Shown here: piece after piece, positions 34,187 to 43,541 of the stretch
Numbering within the stretch: the stretch's first letter is position 1
How the letters are laid out: every line of letters starts with the position of its first letter
Assembly: GCF_001590725.1 (NCBI RefSeq)
Contig: NZ_LQXR01000002.1
Span: 211,042 to 275,041 of the forward strand
DNA: 64,000 nucleotides
Direction: 5' to 3'
Source: Snodgrassella sp. CFCC 13594
Lineage (GTDB): Bacteria > Pseudomonadota > Gammaproteobacteria > Burkholderiales > Neisseriaceae
Notes under the pieces: model-generated
Seen by the model: the letters and a program-made list of their open reading frames with translations, nothing else
Databases searched by the model: none
What the model was told of the DNA's origin: nothing
Made by a program: the position numbers and the translations under genes

Positions 34187-35959
34187 ATGGTTTTGAGAAA
34201 TCAATTTTTTTGTATCCAGCATATTTTAATGCCAAATTTTGCATTTGGAGCCAGTGAAGAAAAATATCAGCGAGGGGCGTTGGCATTGTATGCAGATGGC
34301 AAAACGGTCATTGCCCAAGGTGGAAAATTGTCTTTTGATACTTACTATAATGCCTTGTCAACCGTTGTCTGGTGTGAGCAATGTGATATTCAGAACTTGG
34401 CCTTCCAAGCTAAGGGTCATGGCCACACTACTGCTCGCTTATTGCTTGTCACCGATGTTGGGACCATCTTTGAGCTTGCCCGAAATACACTAGTATTGAA
34501 TGATTCAGAGCAAATTGTATTTGAGGTGAGCCATGATGATATAAGTCATCGTGGTTTAATTTATGTTGAGTTTATCGCTGCTGAGGGCCCGGTTACTTTT
34601 AGTGGTGGCGGGTGGTACACAATAGATATACCAAGACGAGATGTGAAATTGGGTATCAGCATCACACATTTTAATCGCAAGCAATATGTTTTGCCTTCTA
34701 TTGCCAGGGTTAAAAAAGAAATACTGGATGACCCAGAATATAAAGATAAAATTTTATTTACTGTGGTTGATAATTCGCAAAACATTACATCTGCGGAAGC
34801 GCCTGGTGTTGACGTTATCTCCAATGCCAATACTGGAGGATCAGGTGGGTTTATGCGGGGACTGTTGCATTATCAAAATGACACAGATGCGACGCATGTG
34901 TTGTTTATGGATGATGATGCGTCCTGCGAAACAGAAAGCATTAAACGGGCTTATTGGATTTTGTCGTATGCAGTGAATGATAATAGTGCGGTAGTTGGCT
35001 CCCTGTTCCTCGACGATAGGCCGGATGTGCTAATTGAAAAGGGTGCTAAATTTGATTATATGTGTCGCCCAGCTTTTCATGGCTGGAACATGAAAGAAGT
35101 TGGTCAGGTGGTTCGAGCTGAGACTGCTAATAAGAGTATTAACTATGGAGCGTGGTGGTTTTTTGCTTTTCCAATTGCCGAAGTGAAACATTATGCATTT
35201 CCTTTTTTTGTGCGTGGAGATGACATATTATTTAGTATGATAAATAAGTTTAATTTGATTACAGAGATTGGAATTGCTTGCTATGGGGAAAGCTTTGCAA
35301 CAAAAGTTTCTGCAATGAATTGGTACTTGGATACTAGAAACCATTTGGTGAATACCTTTTATTTCCAGAAAAATTCAAAATTTACATTAAAAGCCTACCG
35401 CCATTTTTATTTAAATAGTTTGTTTTCGCATCAATATGGTAGTGTCGATGCAATTAGATTGGCACTAAAGCATGCCCTCGAACCTATAGAGTTCTGGGAA
35501 AGTAATTATGATTTAGCGCTCGTTAGACCAGAAATAAACCAATTGGCAATGAAAGAAAAACAGCATGCAATTAATTTTGAAGGGTTAAAATTGTCTTATG
35601 CAAGTAAAAAGAGACACTCAACCATTGATCGATTTAAAAGAAAATTGACGCTGAATGGGTTGTTATTACCGATGAAACAAAAAACGGTATTCCAGCCGTT
35701 ATCCTACAATGCTTATTATCCCGATATTTTCCGTTATAAAAGCATTCTGTATTTTAACCCTGTTTCTAGTAAAGGGTATGTGGCAGAAATATCTAGGACA
35801 GCATTTTTTAAAAGGCTAGGTTACTTAATTTTCGATTCTTATCAAATTTGGCGTCAATTTTCTAAACAAAAACAAAAATACCAAAATAATATTGACGTGA
35901 TTACCTCCAAGCTTTTTTGGGAAAGAATTTTGTTACAAAAAGACAATACAAAGATTTAG
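34187..35959 (+). CDS. GlfT2-like galactofuranosyltransferase
   Basis: A 590-residue transferase. About 150 N-terminal residues form a beta-rich domain like that of mycobacterial GlfT2; then comes a GT2 domain with GISITHFNRKQYV, GGSGGFMRG, FMDDDAS (metal site) and, after WWFFAFP, VRGDDILFS, which aligns with the GlfT2 segment holding the proposed catalytic Asp. GlfT2 builds galactofuranan from UDP-galactofuranose, supplied here by the glf gene at 41392. GGGAG precedes the ATG. Strongly AT-rich, so possibly acquired. Substrate inferred from family. Confidence 0.82.
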   Translation: MVLRNQFFCIQHILMPNFAFGASEEKYQRGALALYADGKTVIAQGGKLSFDTYYNALSTVVWCEQCDIQNLAFQAKGHGHTTARLLLVTDVGTIFELARNTLVLNDSEQIVFEVSHDDISHRGLIYVEFIAAEGPVTFSGGGWYTIDIPRRDVKLGISITHFNRKQYVLPSIARVKKEILDDPEYKDKILFTVVDNSQNITSAEAPGVDVISNANTGGSGGFMRGLLHYQNDTDATHVLFMDDDASCETESIKRAYWILSYAVNDNSAVVGSLFLDDRPDVLIEKGAKFDYMCRPAFHGWNMKEVGQVVRAETANKSINYGAWWFFAFPIAEVKHYAFPFFVRGDDILFSMINKFNLITEIGIACYGESFATKVSAMNWYLDTRNHLVNTFYFQKNSKFTLKAYRHFYLNSLFSHQYGSVDAIRLALKHALEPIEFWESNYDLALVRPEINQLAMKEKQHAINFEGLKLSYASKKRHSTIDRFKRKLTLNGLLLPMKQKTVFQPLSYNAYYPDIFRYKSILYFNPVSSKGYVAEISRTAFFKRLGYLIFDSYQIWRQFSKQKQKYQNNIDVITSKLFWERILLQKDNTKI

Positions 35960-35960
35960 C

Positions 35961-37391
35961 ATGAATAATGACTTAAAACCATTGGTTGTAGATCTAGATG
36001 GCACTTTAGTACTGAGTGATACCCTGCATGAAACACTTATTTTATTAATTAAAAAGAATCCATCTGCGGTATGGCGGTTGCCTTTATTGTTGTTTAAAGG
36101 CAAGCCAGCTTTTAAGCATTATGTTTTCGATCATGCAGATTTCCAGCCAGCCATGTTGCCATATCGGCAAGAGTTATTGGATTATATCCATGCTGAAAGA
36201 CAAAAAGGGCGCCAGATTATTCTGGCTACTGCTGCTTACCAAGGTATTGCCCAGCAAGTAGCAGATTATCTGGGTTGTTTCGATCAAGTGATCGCCACAC
36301 ATGATAACCAAAATTTGAGAGGTGAGCGCAAATTAGCAGCTATTCGAACCCAAGTAGGTGAAGAGTTTGTTTATGCCGGTGATCATCAAGTTGATTTACC
36401 TATATGGGTTCAATCAAAAGGTGCAATTGTGGTGGGTAACCAGGTGCCAAAATTGGTGGCAAAAATTCAGGCAGCTCATGTACCCATAGAGCAGCAGTGG
36501 GCTAACCCCAAAGCCAGTCTAATGACTTGGCTGAAAGCCATTCGTATCCATCAATGGTTAAAAAATATTTTGCTATTTGTGCCGTTGCTCACTGCTTTTC
36601 TAATGTTTGATTTAGCCAAATTTAGTTCGGTGTGTTTGGCTTTTCTAGCTTTTTCTTTGGGTGCTTCCGCAACTTATATTCTCAATGATTTATGGGATTT
36701 GGGAAATGATCGACAGCATGCTAGAAAATGCAAACGTCCTTTTGCCGCTGCTGTTTTATCAATTCCACAAGGCATTAAAGCAGCAGGATTACTCCTCTTG
36801 ATTGGGTTGGTTCTTTCTGCATGGGTTTCTTGGGCTTTTTTGGCAACATTTCTGGTTTATTTGATACTTACTACTCTTTATAGCTTAAAACTCAAGAAAC
36901 AAATTTTGTTAGACATTATTACCTTATCTGTTTTGTATACAATGCGCATATTTTCTGGCGGCGTTGTCGCTGATATTAATTTAAGTTATTGGTTGGTAGC
37001 TTTTTCGGTATTGGTGTTTCTGAGCTTGGCTACAGTTAAGCGCTGTGCTGAATTGGTAGCGATGCCAGATAATTTGGAAAAAATTGTAGGACGGGGTTAT
37101 GTGAAATCAGACTTGGCTATTTTGTGGCCGCTTGGGATAGGTGCTTACATGGGTGCCGTGATTATGTTCGGTTTGTACATAAATGCGCCGGAAACCACCA
37201 TGCATTACACACACCCTTCTTGGTTGTGGTTGGTTCAATTAATTATGGTGTATTTAATTGGCAATTTATGGATGAATACCAAACGTGGTTTGATGCACGA
37301 TGACCCAATTGTATTTTTGATTCGGGATAAAAAAAGTATTAGTTTAGTAATCTGGATTTTGATGGTAATGCTATCTGCACATTATTTTTGA
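35961..37391 (+). CDS. HAD phosphatase fused to UbiA-family prenyltransferase (DPPR synthase-like)
   Basis: A 476-residue fusion. Residues 1 to about 190 are a HAD phosphatase (VVDLDGTLVLSDT, ATAAYQG, YAGDHQVDLPIW). The rest is a membrane UbiA domain with NDLWDLGNDRQHARKCKRP (NDxxDxxxD) and YSLKLKKQILLDIITLSVLYTMRIFSGG. Both stretches resemble Rv3806c, which joins phosphoribose to decaprenyl phosphate. The HAD part could remove the 5-phosphate, giving polyprenyl-phosphoryl-ribose. The ORF begins just after the glfT2-like stop. Confidence 0.82.
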   Translation: MNNDLKPLVVDLDGTLVLSDTLHETLILLIKKNPSAVWRLPLLLFKGKPAFKHYVFDHADFQPAMLPYRQELLDYIHAERQKGRQIILATAAYQGIAQQVADYLGCFDQVIATHDNQNLRGERKLAAIRTQVGEEFVYAGDHQVDLPIWVQSKGAIVVGNQVPKLVAKIQAAHVPIEQQWANPKASLMTWLKAIRIHQWLKNILLFVPLLTAFLMFDLAKFSSVCLAFLAFSLGASATYILNDLWDLGNDRQHARKCKRPFAAAVLSIPQGIKAAGLLLLIGLVLSAWVSWAFLATFLVYLILTTLYSLKLKKQILLDIITLSVLYTMRIFSGGVVADINLSYWLVAFSVLVFLSLATVKRCAELVAMPDNLEKIVGRGYVKSDLAILWPLGIGAYMGAVIMFGLYINAPETTMHYTHPSWLWLVQLIMVYLIGNLWMNTKRGLMHDDPIVFLIRDKKSISLVIWILMVMLSAHYF

Positions 37392-37426
37392 TGTGTCCAT
37401 TATTATCAAATTACATAGGATCTTAA

Positions 37427-37801
37427 ATGAATTATTTAATATTTCTTTTGGCTATTGCTAGCATTTCACTTAATGCATTTGCACAAATAGCTTTGCGAAA
37501 AACAATGTTAACAATGGGAGGGATGCCAGATAGCATCTTTAGTTATTTTCAATTTGGAATTCATTTACTTGTAAACATGTGGTTTTTGTTGGGTATGGCT
37601 TGCTATGCTGTAAGCATTGGATTGTGGATGGGTGTGCTGGGGAAGGTTGAAGTGAGCTTAGCATATCCGTTGCTTTCTATTGGATATGTGATTACGGCAG
37701 TCATTGGTTATTTTTTCATGCATGAAGATGTGAATATGATTCGCATCATAGGTTTGGCTACCATATGTGTGGGTATATTCATTATTTCTAGGAGCGCCTG
37801 A
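37427..37801 (+). CDS. Small four-helix DMT/SMR transporter (EmrE/ArnE-F type)
   Basis: A 124-residue protein of four membrane helices. The closest well-studied relatives by fold and context are ArnE/ArnF, which flip undecaprenyl-phosphate-aminoarabinose. VEVSLAYPLLSIGYVITAVIGYFF is the typical helix 3. Between a polyprenyl-sugar synthase and an epimerase, it is a good candidate flippase for a polyprenyl-phosphate pentose. It abuts the next start. Confidence 0.8.
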   Translation: MNYLIFLLAIASISLNAFAQIALRKTMLTMGGMPDSIFSYFQFGIHLLVNMWFLLGMACYAVSIGLWMGVLGKVEVSLAYPLLSIGYVITAVIGYFFMHEDVNMIRIIGLATICVGIFIISRSA

Positions 37802-38772
37802 ATGCGGCACATTATTACGGGTGGAAGCGGTTTCACTGGTAGGGTCTTAGCAAAAAAATTGATAGAAAAAGGTGAATTAGTTGTTAATTTTGATTTAAAA
37901 AATTATGAAGACATAGTTTTAAAAGAGAAAACGCAATTTATTCAAGGTGATATATGCTCAATTGCGGATATTCAGCAAATACAGCTCCAATCTGATGATG
38001 TTGTATATCACTTGGCCGCGAGGCAATTTGCCGATGCAGTACCAGAAAGAATAGGGAGGAATGGTTTTTTGAGGTCAATGTAAGGGGGACAAAAAATATT
38101 CTTCTAGAGATGGATAAAGCCCATGTTTCCCGTATGGTATTTTTTTCAACCGATATGACTTATGGAGTTCCTAACACTTGCCCTGTAGCAACTGATCATC
38201 CGCAAAAGCCGTTAGGTCCTTATGGAGAAGGAAAAGTTGAGGCTGAGCGATTAATTCGCGGCTATTCACAATTAAACGCTACTATTTTTCGACCACGACT
38301 CATTACGGGCGCAGGACGACTGGGTATTTTGGAGAAACTATTTAAATTAATTGCATTGAACCTACCAGTACCTATGATTGGCAATGGGTTGAATCGATAT
38401 CAGATGGTTAGTGTAGAAGATTGTGTGCAAGCAGCTTTACGTGCTGGTGAAAAGAATTTTCCGAGATCTGCGTATAACTTGGGATCTTCCTCTCCCCCAA
38501 CCACAAAGGAATTACTTAAAGCAATCATAAAACATGCAAATTCAAAATCATTTGTCATACCGATTCCAACTCAATTGATTAAGCCTGTTTTAACAGGATT
38601 GGATAAATTGGGATTAACGCTTTTGTATCCAGAGCAGTTTGGTATCGCTGATAAAAATATTTTGCTCGATACACAAGATACAGTTGGAGAATTAGGCTGG
38701 GCACCAACCAAATCAGATATTGAAGCGATGTGCGAAGCTTTTGACAATTTTCTACAATTACAAAAACAATGA
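37802..38772 (+). pseudogene. NAD-dependent sugar epimerase/dehydratase, one-base frameshift
   Basis: An extended short-chain dehydrogenase of about 323 residues. ITGGSGFTGRVLAKKL is the NAD loop, VVYHLAARQ follows, FFSTDMTYG supplies the Ser/Thr, and PYGEGKVEAE is the YxxxK catalytic pair. The first frame ends at 38083; the second begins near 38070 as FEVNVRGTKNILLEM. The break is at a run of six T (38065-38070); a seventh T restores the protein. The substrate may be the lipid-linked sugar made by the neighbour, or a nucleotide sugar. Confidence 0.82.
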
Positions 38773-40937
38773 ATTCTATTAATAATCGAGTAAGTGCTAA
38801 ATCTGGTCTTTTTTTTGCTGCCATTTATGCTTTTTTAGTGATTAGTGTTTGCCAAGTATTTATGCATGATTTTTTCAATGTGGATGACGCACTGAATGAA
38901 ATGCTTGGTTTTTTCAAGCAGTTTGGCCGGATTTGGGCACAGGGGCAGATACCATTTATTGTTGATACACTGTATGTTGGTGGGAACAGTATGGTTGAGC
39001 TGGGGAAAGGCGTGTTTCTTCCTCAAAATGTTATTGCCTCATTGTTGGCATATCACTTCGATTACATCCGTCTGCCTGGATTGTTTTTAGCATTCTTTAA
39101 TATCACACTAATTACTTTTTCTGCAGTGGTTATCGCAAAAAATTGTAATATTAGCAGGAAATATGCCTACGTATTTGCCGCTTTTGTTGCTATTCAGCCA
39201 ATTTTTTTGTATCAATACTCAGGGGGATGGTGGAATGCGGCTGATGGACAAGCTTGGGCTACTGCATCTATCGCGGCGTTATTAGCGCTAAGGAGTCATG
39301 TTTCATTATTTAATATAGTTCTGAATTTTTTAGCTGCTTTATTTTTATTGGCATCTGGTTGGCCTCATGGGGTCATTGCTTATGCTATTTTCGTATTATT
39401 TACATTAATAGCAGAGTGGCAATCGCAAAAAGATTTAAAATCTATATTATGGCTGGCGACCCCTACTCTATTGGCTTTATTGTTGGCTATTCCCATTTAT
39501 TCCGAATATGTGTTTTCAGGCAGCCTACTGGATCGTCCTAATGGGTTTAATAATGATGGTCAGTTTTTATCGCCAGCATGGTCCAGCATTGTGATGGGTT
39601 TTTTCCCTTCATATTATGAGTTTATTCATTATTTTGGTGGCTATCGGCTGATGCTGGTGCCTTTGGGCTTCTCTATTTTGTTACTGCCTGCGACGTTATG
39701 TTATCGCCAAATCAGTGTACTGTGGCACCAATCGCCCACCCTAAAGTGGTTGGTAGCGTTAGTGGTTATTTTTTTTCTTATGACGCAAATGCCCAGTCAA
39801 TTTGGGCCGTTACGTTGGCCATTTCGTTTTCTGCCTTTTTTATCTATGGGGCTTTGTTTACTCACTTGTTATATTTTGGATAAGGCGCCTGTCAAACGAA
39901 GCACCGGTGCGCGCCGCGTGTATGGTGTTATTGTGCTGGCGGCTGGTGTGTTGGCTTTTATGAATGGCTTGGGGATGGAAATTCAGGCTAAACACATTTG
40001 GCTGCAGGTTTTATCGGTATTGCTGTTGCTTGCGGTGCCGTGGCTGCTCAGGCGGCAACATTCTGCATGGTTGGTCGGCAGTGCGCTGGTGTGTTTACTG
40101 ATTATGTTGGCTGGGACCAAATCTTTGGGCTATAAAGAGCGTTTTGTTTCTTTTGCGAAATTGCCTCAGCAGTTGCAAATAGAGCCTAAAGTTAACTTAG
40201 AAGGGTTTGTGCTGTCACTTTCCAGTCATTCTAATCGGATTTATTTGAATGACCTTAATTCTGCCCAGTTTGGGGTGTACAACATTAAAGCCATTAATGG
40301 CTATTCGCCGGTAGGGAATAAAGCTTTAGATGCTCTGCTTCCTCATGATACAGCACATGCACTTTTCAAACCGAATGAGACGTTGGTGAATGTATTGCAA
40401 CTCACGAAATATGGCACTTGCCAAGCAGTGCTAATGCGCATCAGTACGATCATTATGCAGCGCGCCGATTTTGAACAACATCAGCGGCCATTAAAGTTAT
40501 GTGGCTATATTGATGTTCAGGATGATGCTGCACGTGGAGATGTTTTCGTTTCTTTGCCTAAAGCGGCTACCCAGGGATGGGTAAATAACCCACCTTCAGT
40601 GTTGCCCGCTGATGCAGCGGTAACCATGATAAGGCACAATAATAATCAAGATATTTTGCAAATAGAAGCGGATGCTCAGGCGCGGACGTTGATTTTCCCT
40701 CGAGTATGGTGGCCAGGTTATTCGGCCTTTCTAAACGGCAAGTCGCTCAAAGTTGATAAAGATGATATGGGTGTATTGACGAAGGTGGTCGTGCCAGCGA
40801 ATGAAGCAGGTAGGTTGGAGTTAACATATTTCCCTTATACTTGGCGTTGGCTATGGCCATTTCCATTAATGGCTTTAATGATATTAGCTGGTATGTTAAC
40901 CAGATTCAGAAAACGACCGAGAGATCGTAATAATTAA
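38769..40937 (+). CDS. Large multi-spanning membrane protein, GT-C-like glycosyltransferase
   Basis: A 722-residue protein with about 12 membrane helices and a C-terminal beta-rich domain (WWPGYSAFLNGKSLKVDKDD). FNVDDALNEML follows the first helix, the position where GT-C enzymes carry their catalytic acidic residues. Such proteins use polyprenyl-phosphate sugars on the periplasmic side. It overlaps the epimerase by four bases. With the UbiA fusion and the small transporter, it would be the final transferase. It could also be a YfhO-type protein. An uptake 12-mer is inside (39515-39526). Confidence 0.7.
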   Translation: MNSINNRVSAKSGLFFAAIYAFLVISVCQVFMHDFFNVDDALNEMLGFFKQFGRIWAQGQIPFIVDTLYVGGNSMVELGKGVFLPQNVIASLLAYHFDYIRLPGLFLAFFNITLITFSAVVIAKNCNISRKYAYVFAAFVAIQPIFLYQYSGGWWNAADGQAWATASIAALLALRSHVSLFNIVLNFLAALFLLASGWPHGVIAYAIFVLFTLIAEWQSQKDLKSILWLATPTLLALLLAIPIYSEYVFSGSLLDRPNGFNNDGQFLSPAWSSIVMGFFPSYYEFIHYFGGYRLMLVPLGFSILLLPATLCYRQISVLWHQSPTLKWLVALVVIFFLMTQMPSQFGPLRWPFRFLPFLSMGLCLLTCYILDKAPVKRSTGARRVYGVIVLAAGVLAFMNGLGMEIQAKHIWLQVLSVLLLLAVPWLLRRQHSAWLVGSALVCLLIMLAGTKSLGYKERFVSFAKLPQQLQIEPKVNLEGFVLSLSSHSNRIYLNDLNSAQFGVYNIKAINGYSPVGNKALDALLPHDTAHALFKPNETLVNVLQLTKYGTCQAVLMRISTIIMQRADFEQHQRPLKLCGYIDVQDDAARGDVFVSLPKAATQGWVNNPPSVLPADAAVTMIRHNNNQDILQIEADAQARTLIFPRVWWPGYSAFLNGKSLKVDKDDMGVLTKVVVPANEAGRLELTYFPYTWRWLWPFPLMALMILAGMLTRFRKRPRDRNN

Positions 40938-40939
40938 TA

Positions 40940-41329
40940 GAAGACACTTTGTTGCCGAGGGTTGTGTTTACGCATATCTTCGATGCTGATTATGGGTACG
41001 ACCCTCAATTATCTGATGTTAATGAGATTTTCCTCCCTATAATTTTGGATTTGTAAGCTAGATCTAGGTATGAGTCTAGGTTGAGCTACTTGAGAGATTG
41101 GGATAACAAGGGCTTTAAAAAAATATACCAAGAATCAATCACTAACTTAAATGATTTGTATCAGCGTCTTGAGAGCAAAGATAATGTACTGAAAGAGTCT
41201 CAACAATAATTGCAAGAAAAAGATTGTTTGATTGGTGAATTAAGGCAAGAAATTAAAAACAAGAATCAAATGTTAGCGATGACTACTTGGGATAAGTGGA
41301 AACGTAAAATTTTCAGGATTTCAGGATGA
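40940..41329 (+). pseudogene. Decayed remnant of a glycan-locus gene (C-terminal coiled coil)
   Basis: The 454-base gap before glf keeps one readable frame of about 130 codons, broken by TAA at 41054 and 41207 and ending with TGA at 41327. It reads HIFDADYGYDPQLSDVNEIF, then RYESRLSYLRDWDNKGF, then a Lys/Glu-rich coiled coil (LYQRLESKDNVLKESQQ, LQEKDCLIGELRQEIKN) and WDKWKRKIF. There is no start codon and the 5' part is missing. The original family is not clear; similar coiled-coil tails occur on glycosyl- and methyltransferases of surface-glycan loci. Two stops make simple sequencing error unlikely. Confidence 0.5.
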
Positions 41330-41391
41330 AATGAATTGAAATCAATTATTTTTGATATGATGAATTTATAAAAATACGCAATGGAATAAAT

Positions 41392-42504
41392 ATGCAAAAA
41401 AAATACGATTACCTGATCGTTGGTAGTGGTCTGTTTGGTGCAGTGTTTGCTCATGAAGCGAAACTGCGTGGCAAAACATCACTGGTGATTGATAAACGAA
41501 CGCATCTTGGTGGCAATGTTTATTGCAAAGAGGTGGAAGGCATTCAGGTGCATCAATATGGCGCACATATCTTTCACACCAATGACGAATCTATTTGGCA
41601 ATATGTAAATCGCTTTGTACCGTTTAATCATTATATCAATAGCCCTGTGGCATTGGCCAAAGGCAAGCTGTATAACTTACCGTTTAATATGAATACTTTT
41701 TATCAGCTTTGGGGTACCAAAACACCAGCTGAAGCTCAGGCGAAATTAGCCGAGCAAATTGCGCAATATGGTGTGGCCGAGCCAAAAAATTTGGAAGAGC
41801 AGGCGCTTTCTTTGGTGGGCAAAGATATTTATGAAACGTTGATTAAGGAATACACCGAAAAACAATGGGGCAAAAAAGCCACTGAATTGCCCAGCTTTAT
41901 TATTAAGCGTTTACCAGTTCGGTTGCGATTCGATAATAACTATTTCAATGACCGCTTCCAAGGAATTCCTGTGGGCGGTTACAATAAACTCGTTGATGGA
42001 CTACTGGACGGTATTGATACGCAAACTGGTGTGGATTATTTTGCTGATCGTGCGCATTTTGATGGTTTAGCTGATAAGGTTGTTTATACTGGCAAAATTG
42101 ATGAGTTTTTTGGTTATGAATTGGGGCAATTGGCTTATCGCTCGCTGCGATTTGAAACCGAAGTATTGGGAACCGATAATTATCAAGGTTGCGCAGTAGT
42201 CAATTACAATGATGGAGATGTGCCGTTTACGCGGATTATTGAGCACAAGCATTTTGAATTTGGCACTCAGCCGAAAACTGTGATTACACGAGAATATCCG
42301 CAAAACTGGGATTTGCAAAAAGAAGCTTATTACCCAATTAATGATGATCATAATCAAGGACTTTATAAGCAATATAGGGTTCTGGCCGCGGCACAAGAAA
42401 ATGTCATTTTTGGCGGGCGACTCGCAGAGTATCGATATTATGATATGCATCAGATTATTGCTTCGGCTTTGAAAGCGGTGAAAGTGGCATTTGCTGAAGC
42501 TTAA
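41392..42504 (+). CDS. glf: UDP-galactopyranose mutase
   Basis: Converts UDP-galactopyranose to UDP-galactofuranose using reduced FAD. At 370 residues it is the standard bacterial size. YDYLIVGSGLFGAVFA is the FAD loop; DKRTHLGGNVYCKE, QYGAHIFHTND, KQWGKKATELP and the closing FGGRLAEYRYYDMHQII are all family hallmarks. It supplies the donor for the GlfT2-like enzyme. A strong terminator follows. Confidence 0.95.
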   Translation: MQKKYDYLIVGSGLFGAVFAHEAKLRGKTSLVIDKRTHLGGNVYCKEVEGIQVHQYGAHIFHTNDESIWQYVNRFVPFNHYINSPVALAKGKLYNLPFNMNTFYQLWGTKTPAEAQAKLAEQIAQYGVAEPKNLEEQALSLVGKDIYETLIKEYTEKQWGKKATELPSFIIKRLPVRLRFDNNYFNDRFQGIPVGGYNKLVDGLLDGIDTQTGVDYFADRAHFDGLADKVVYTGKIDEFFGYELGQLAYRSLRFETEVLGTDNYQGCAVVNYNDGDVPFTRIIEHKHFEFGTQPKTVITREYPQNWDLQKEAYYPINDDHNQGLYKQYRVLAAAQENVIFGGRLAEYRYYDMHQIIASALKAVKVAFAEA

Positions 42505-42523
42505 CAGAGTGTCTCGTATTATT

Positions 42524-42565
42524 ATCAAACCGAGTGACCCATTGCGCTTGCTCGGTTTGATTTTT
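42524..42565 (+). terminator. Terminator after glf
   Basis: ATCAAACCGAG (42524-42534) pairs perfectly over 11 bases with CTCGGTTTGAT (42551-42561), followed by TTTTAT. It closes the galactofuranose block. Confidence 0.85.
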
Positions 42566-42674
42566 ATTTAGCGAGTATGGTGGTTTTCTGGCGTGGCGAC
42601 TCGAAACAATGTGCCATATCGGCAACTGCGGCGCTTGAGCTCTAGGCAAAAACAATGTTGGTGGATGGCGAAGC

Positions 42675-43517
42675 ATGTTAAACACTTTTGTAATCAACTT
42701 AGATCGACGTCCTGATCGCTTGCATTTTGTTAAGGCACAACTAGATGATTTGCGTATACCCTTCGAGCGTTTTCCTGCAATAGACGGGCAGACAATGTCG
42801 CCAGAGCAGAAGAATGTATTCGATGAGTCTCGTTTTTTATTGGAATGCAAAAAAATGCCTGTTATTGGTGAGATAGGGTGTGCATTGTCTCATCGGGCTG
42901 TGTGGCAGCGTATGGTTGATGAAAATTTAGATTATGCGTTGATTCTGGAAGATGATATTCGCATTCATCCAAAGCTAGCAATATTGCTTGCAGATGAAAA
43001 AAATTACCACCGTTATGATTTTTTGAATTTGGCAATTAAAGAACCTTATGAGTTGGATGTGCATGATGTCATAACCTGTTTAGAAAAAAAACAATGCCAA
43101 CGGCCGGCATTTTGGCAATCTCGAAAGCAGTGGCGGAAAATGGAAAGTGAAGCAGTGGTGGATTGGCGGATTTTTAGTATTCGGGCATTGGGCAATGGTA
43201 TGATTGTGTGCGAATGTGATCCAGCTCCTGCTTTGGCTTGCTGCTACATTTTGTCGCAAAAAGGTGCCCAGCAGTTATTGGTGGCAACGGAAAGTCTATA
43301 CTTCCCAATTGATAAGGCGTGGCATCATGCAGGGGGTATGCTAAGAGAAGCTTGTCTAGCAGAACCTTTGGCTACACAAACGCTCGATTCTGATATTTTA
43401 AATCGGACGCGTGTCTTGCTTTCTTTGGGCCAAAGAATCCAGCGTTTTTTCGTGAAAAGCCGACGGTTACAGCGGCGCTGGGATGTGCTGCGAATGTATG
43501 GATGGACGCGGCTTTGA
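42675..43517 (+). CDS. Glycosyltransferase family 25 (LOS biosynthesis type)
   Basis: A 280-residue LgtB/LgtE-like transferase. FVINLDRRPDRLHFVKAQL opens the fold, GEIGCALSHRAVWQRM and LILEDDIRI (acidic metal site) follow. In Neisseria these enzymes add galactose or related sugars to lipooligosaccharide. Here the sugar is unknown. It is the first gene after the glf terminator and starts a separate group of transferase genes. Confidence 0.87.
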   Translation: MLNTFVINLDRRPDRLHFVKAQLDDLRIPFERFPAIDGQTMSPEQKNVFDESRFLLECKKMPVIGEIGCALSHRAVWQRMVDENLDYALILEDDIRIHPKLAILLADEKNYHRYDFLNLAIKEPYELDVHDVITCLEKKQCQRPAFWQSRKQWRKMESEAVVDWRIFSIRALGNGMIVCECDPAPALACCYILSQKGAQQLLVATESLYFPIDKAWHHAGGMLREACLAEPLATQTLDSDILNRTRVLLSLGQRIQRFFVKSRRLQRRWDVLRMYGWTRL

Positions 43518-43541
43518 TCGATAAATTTTGAGCAAATAATT

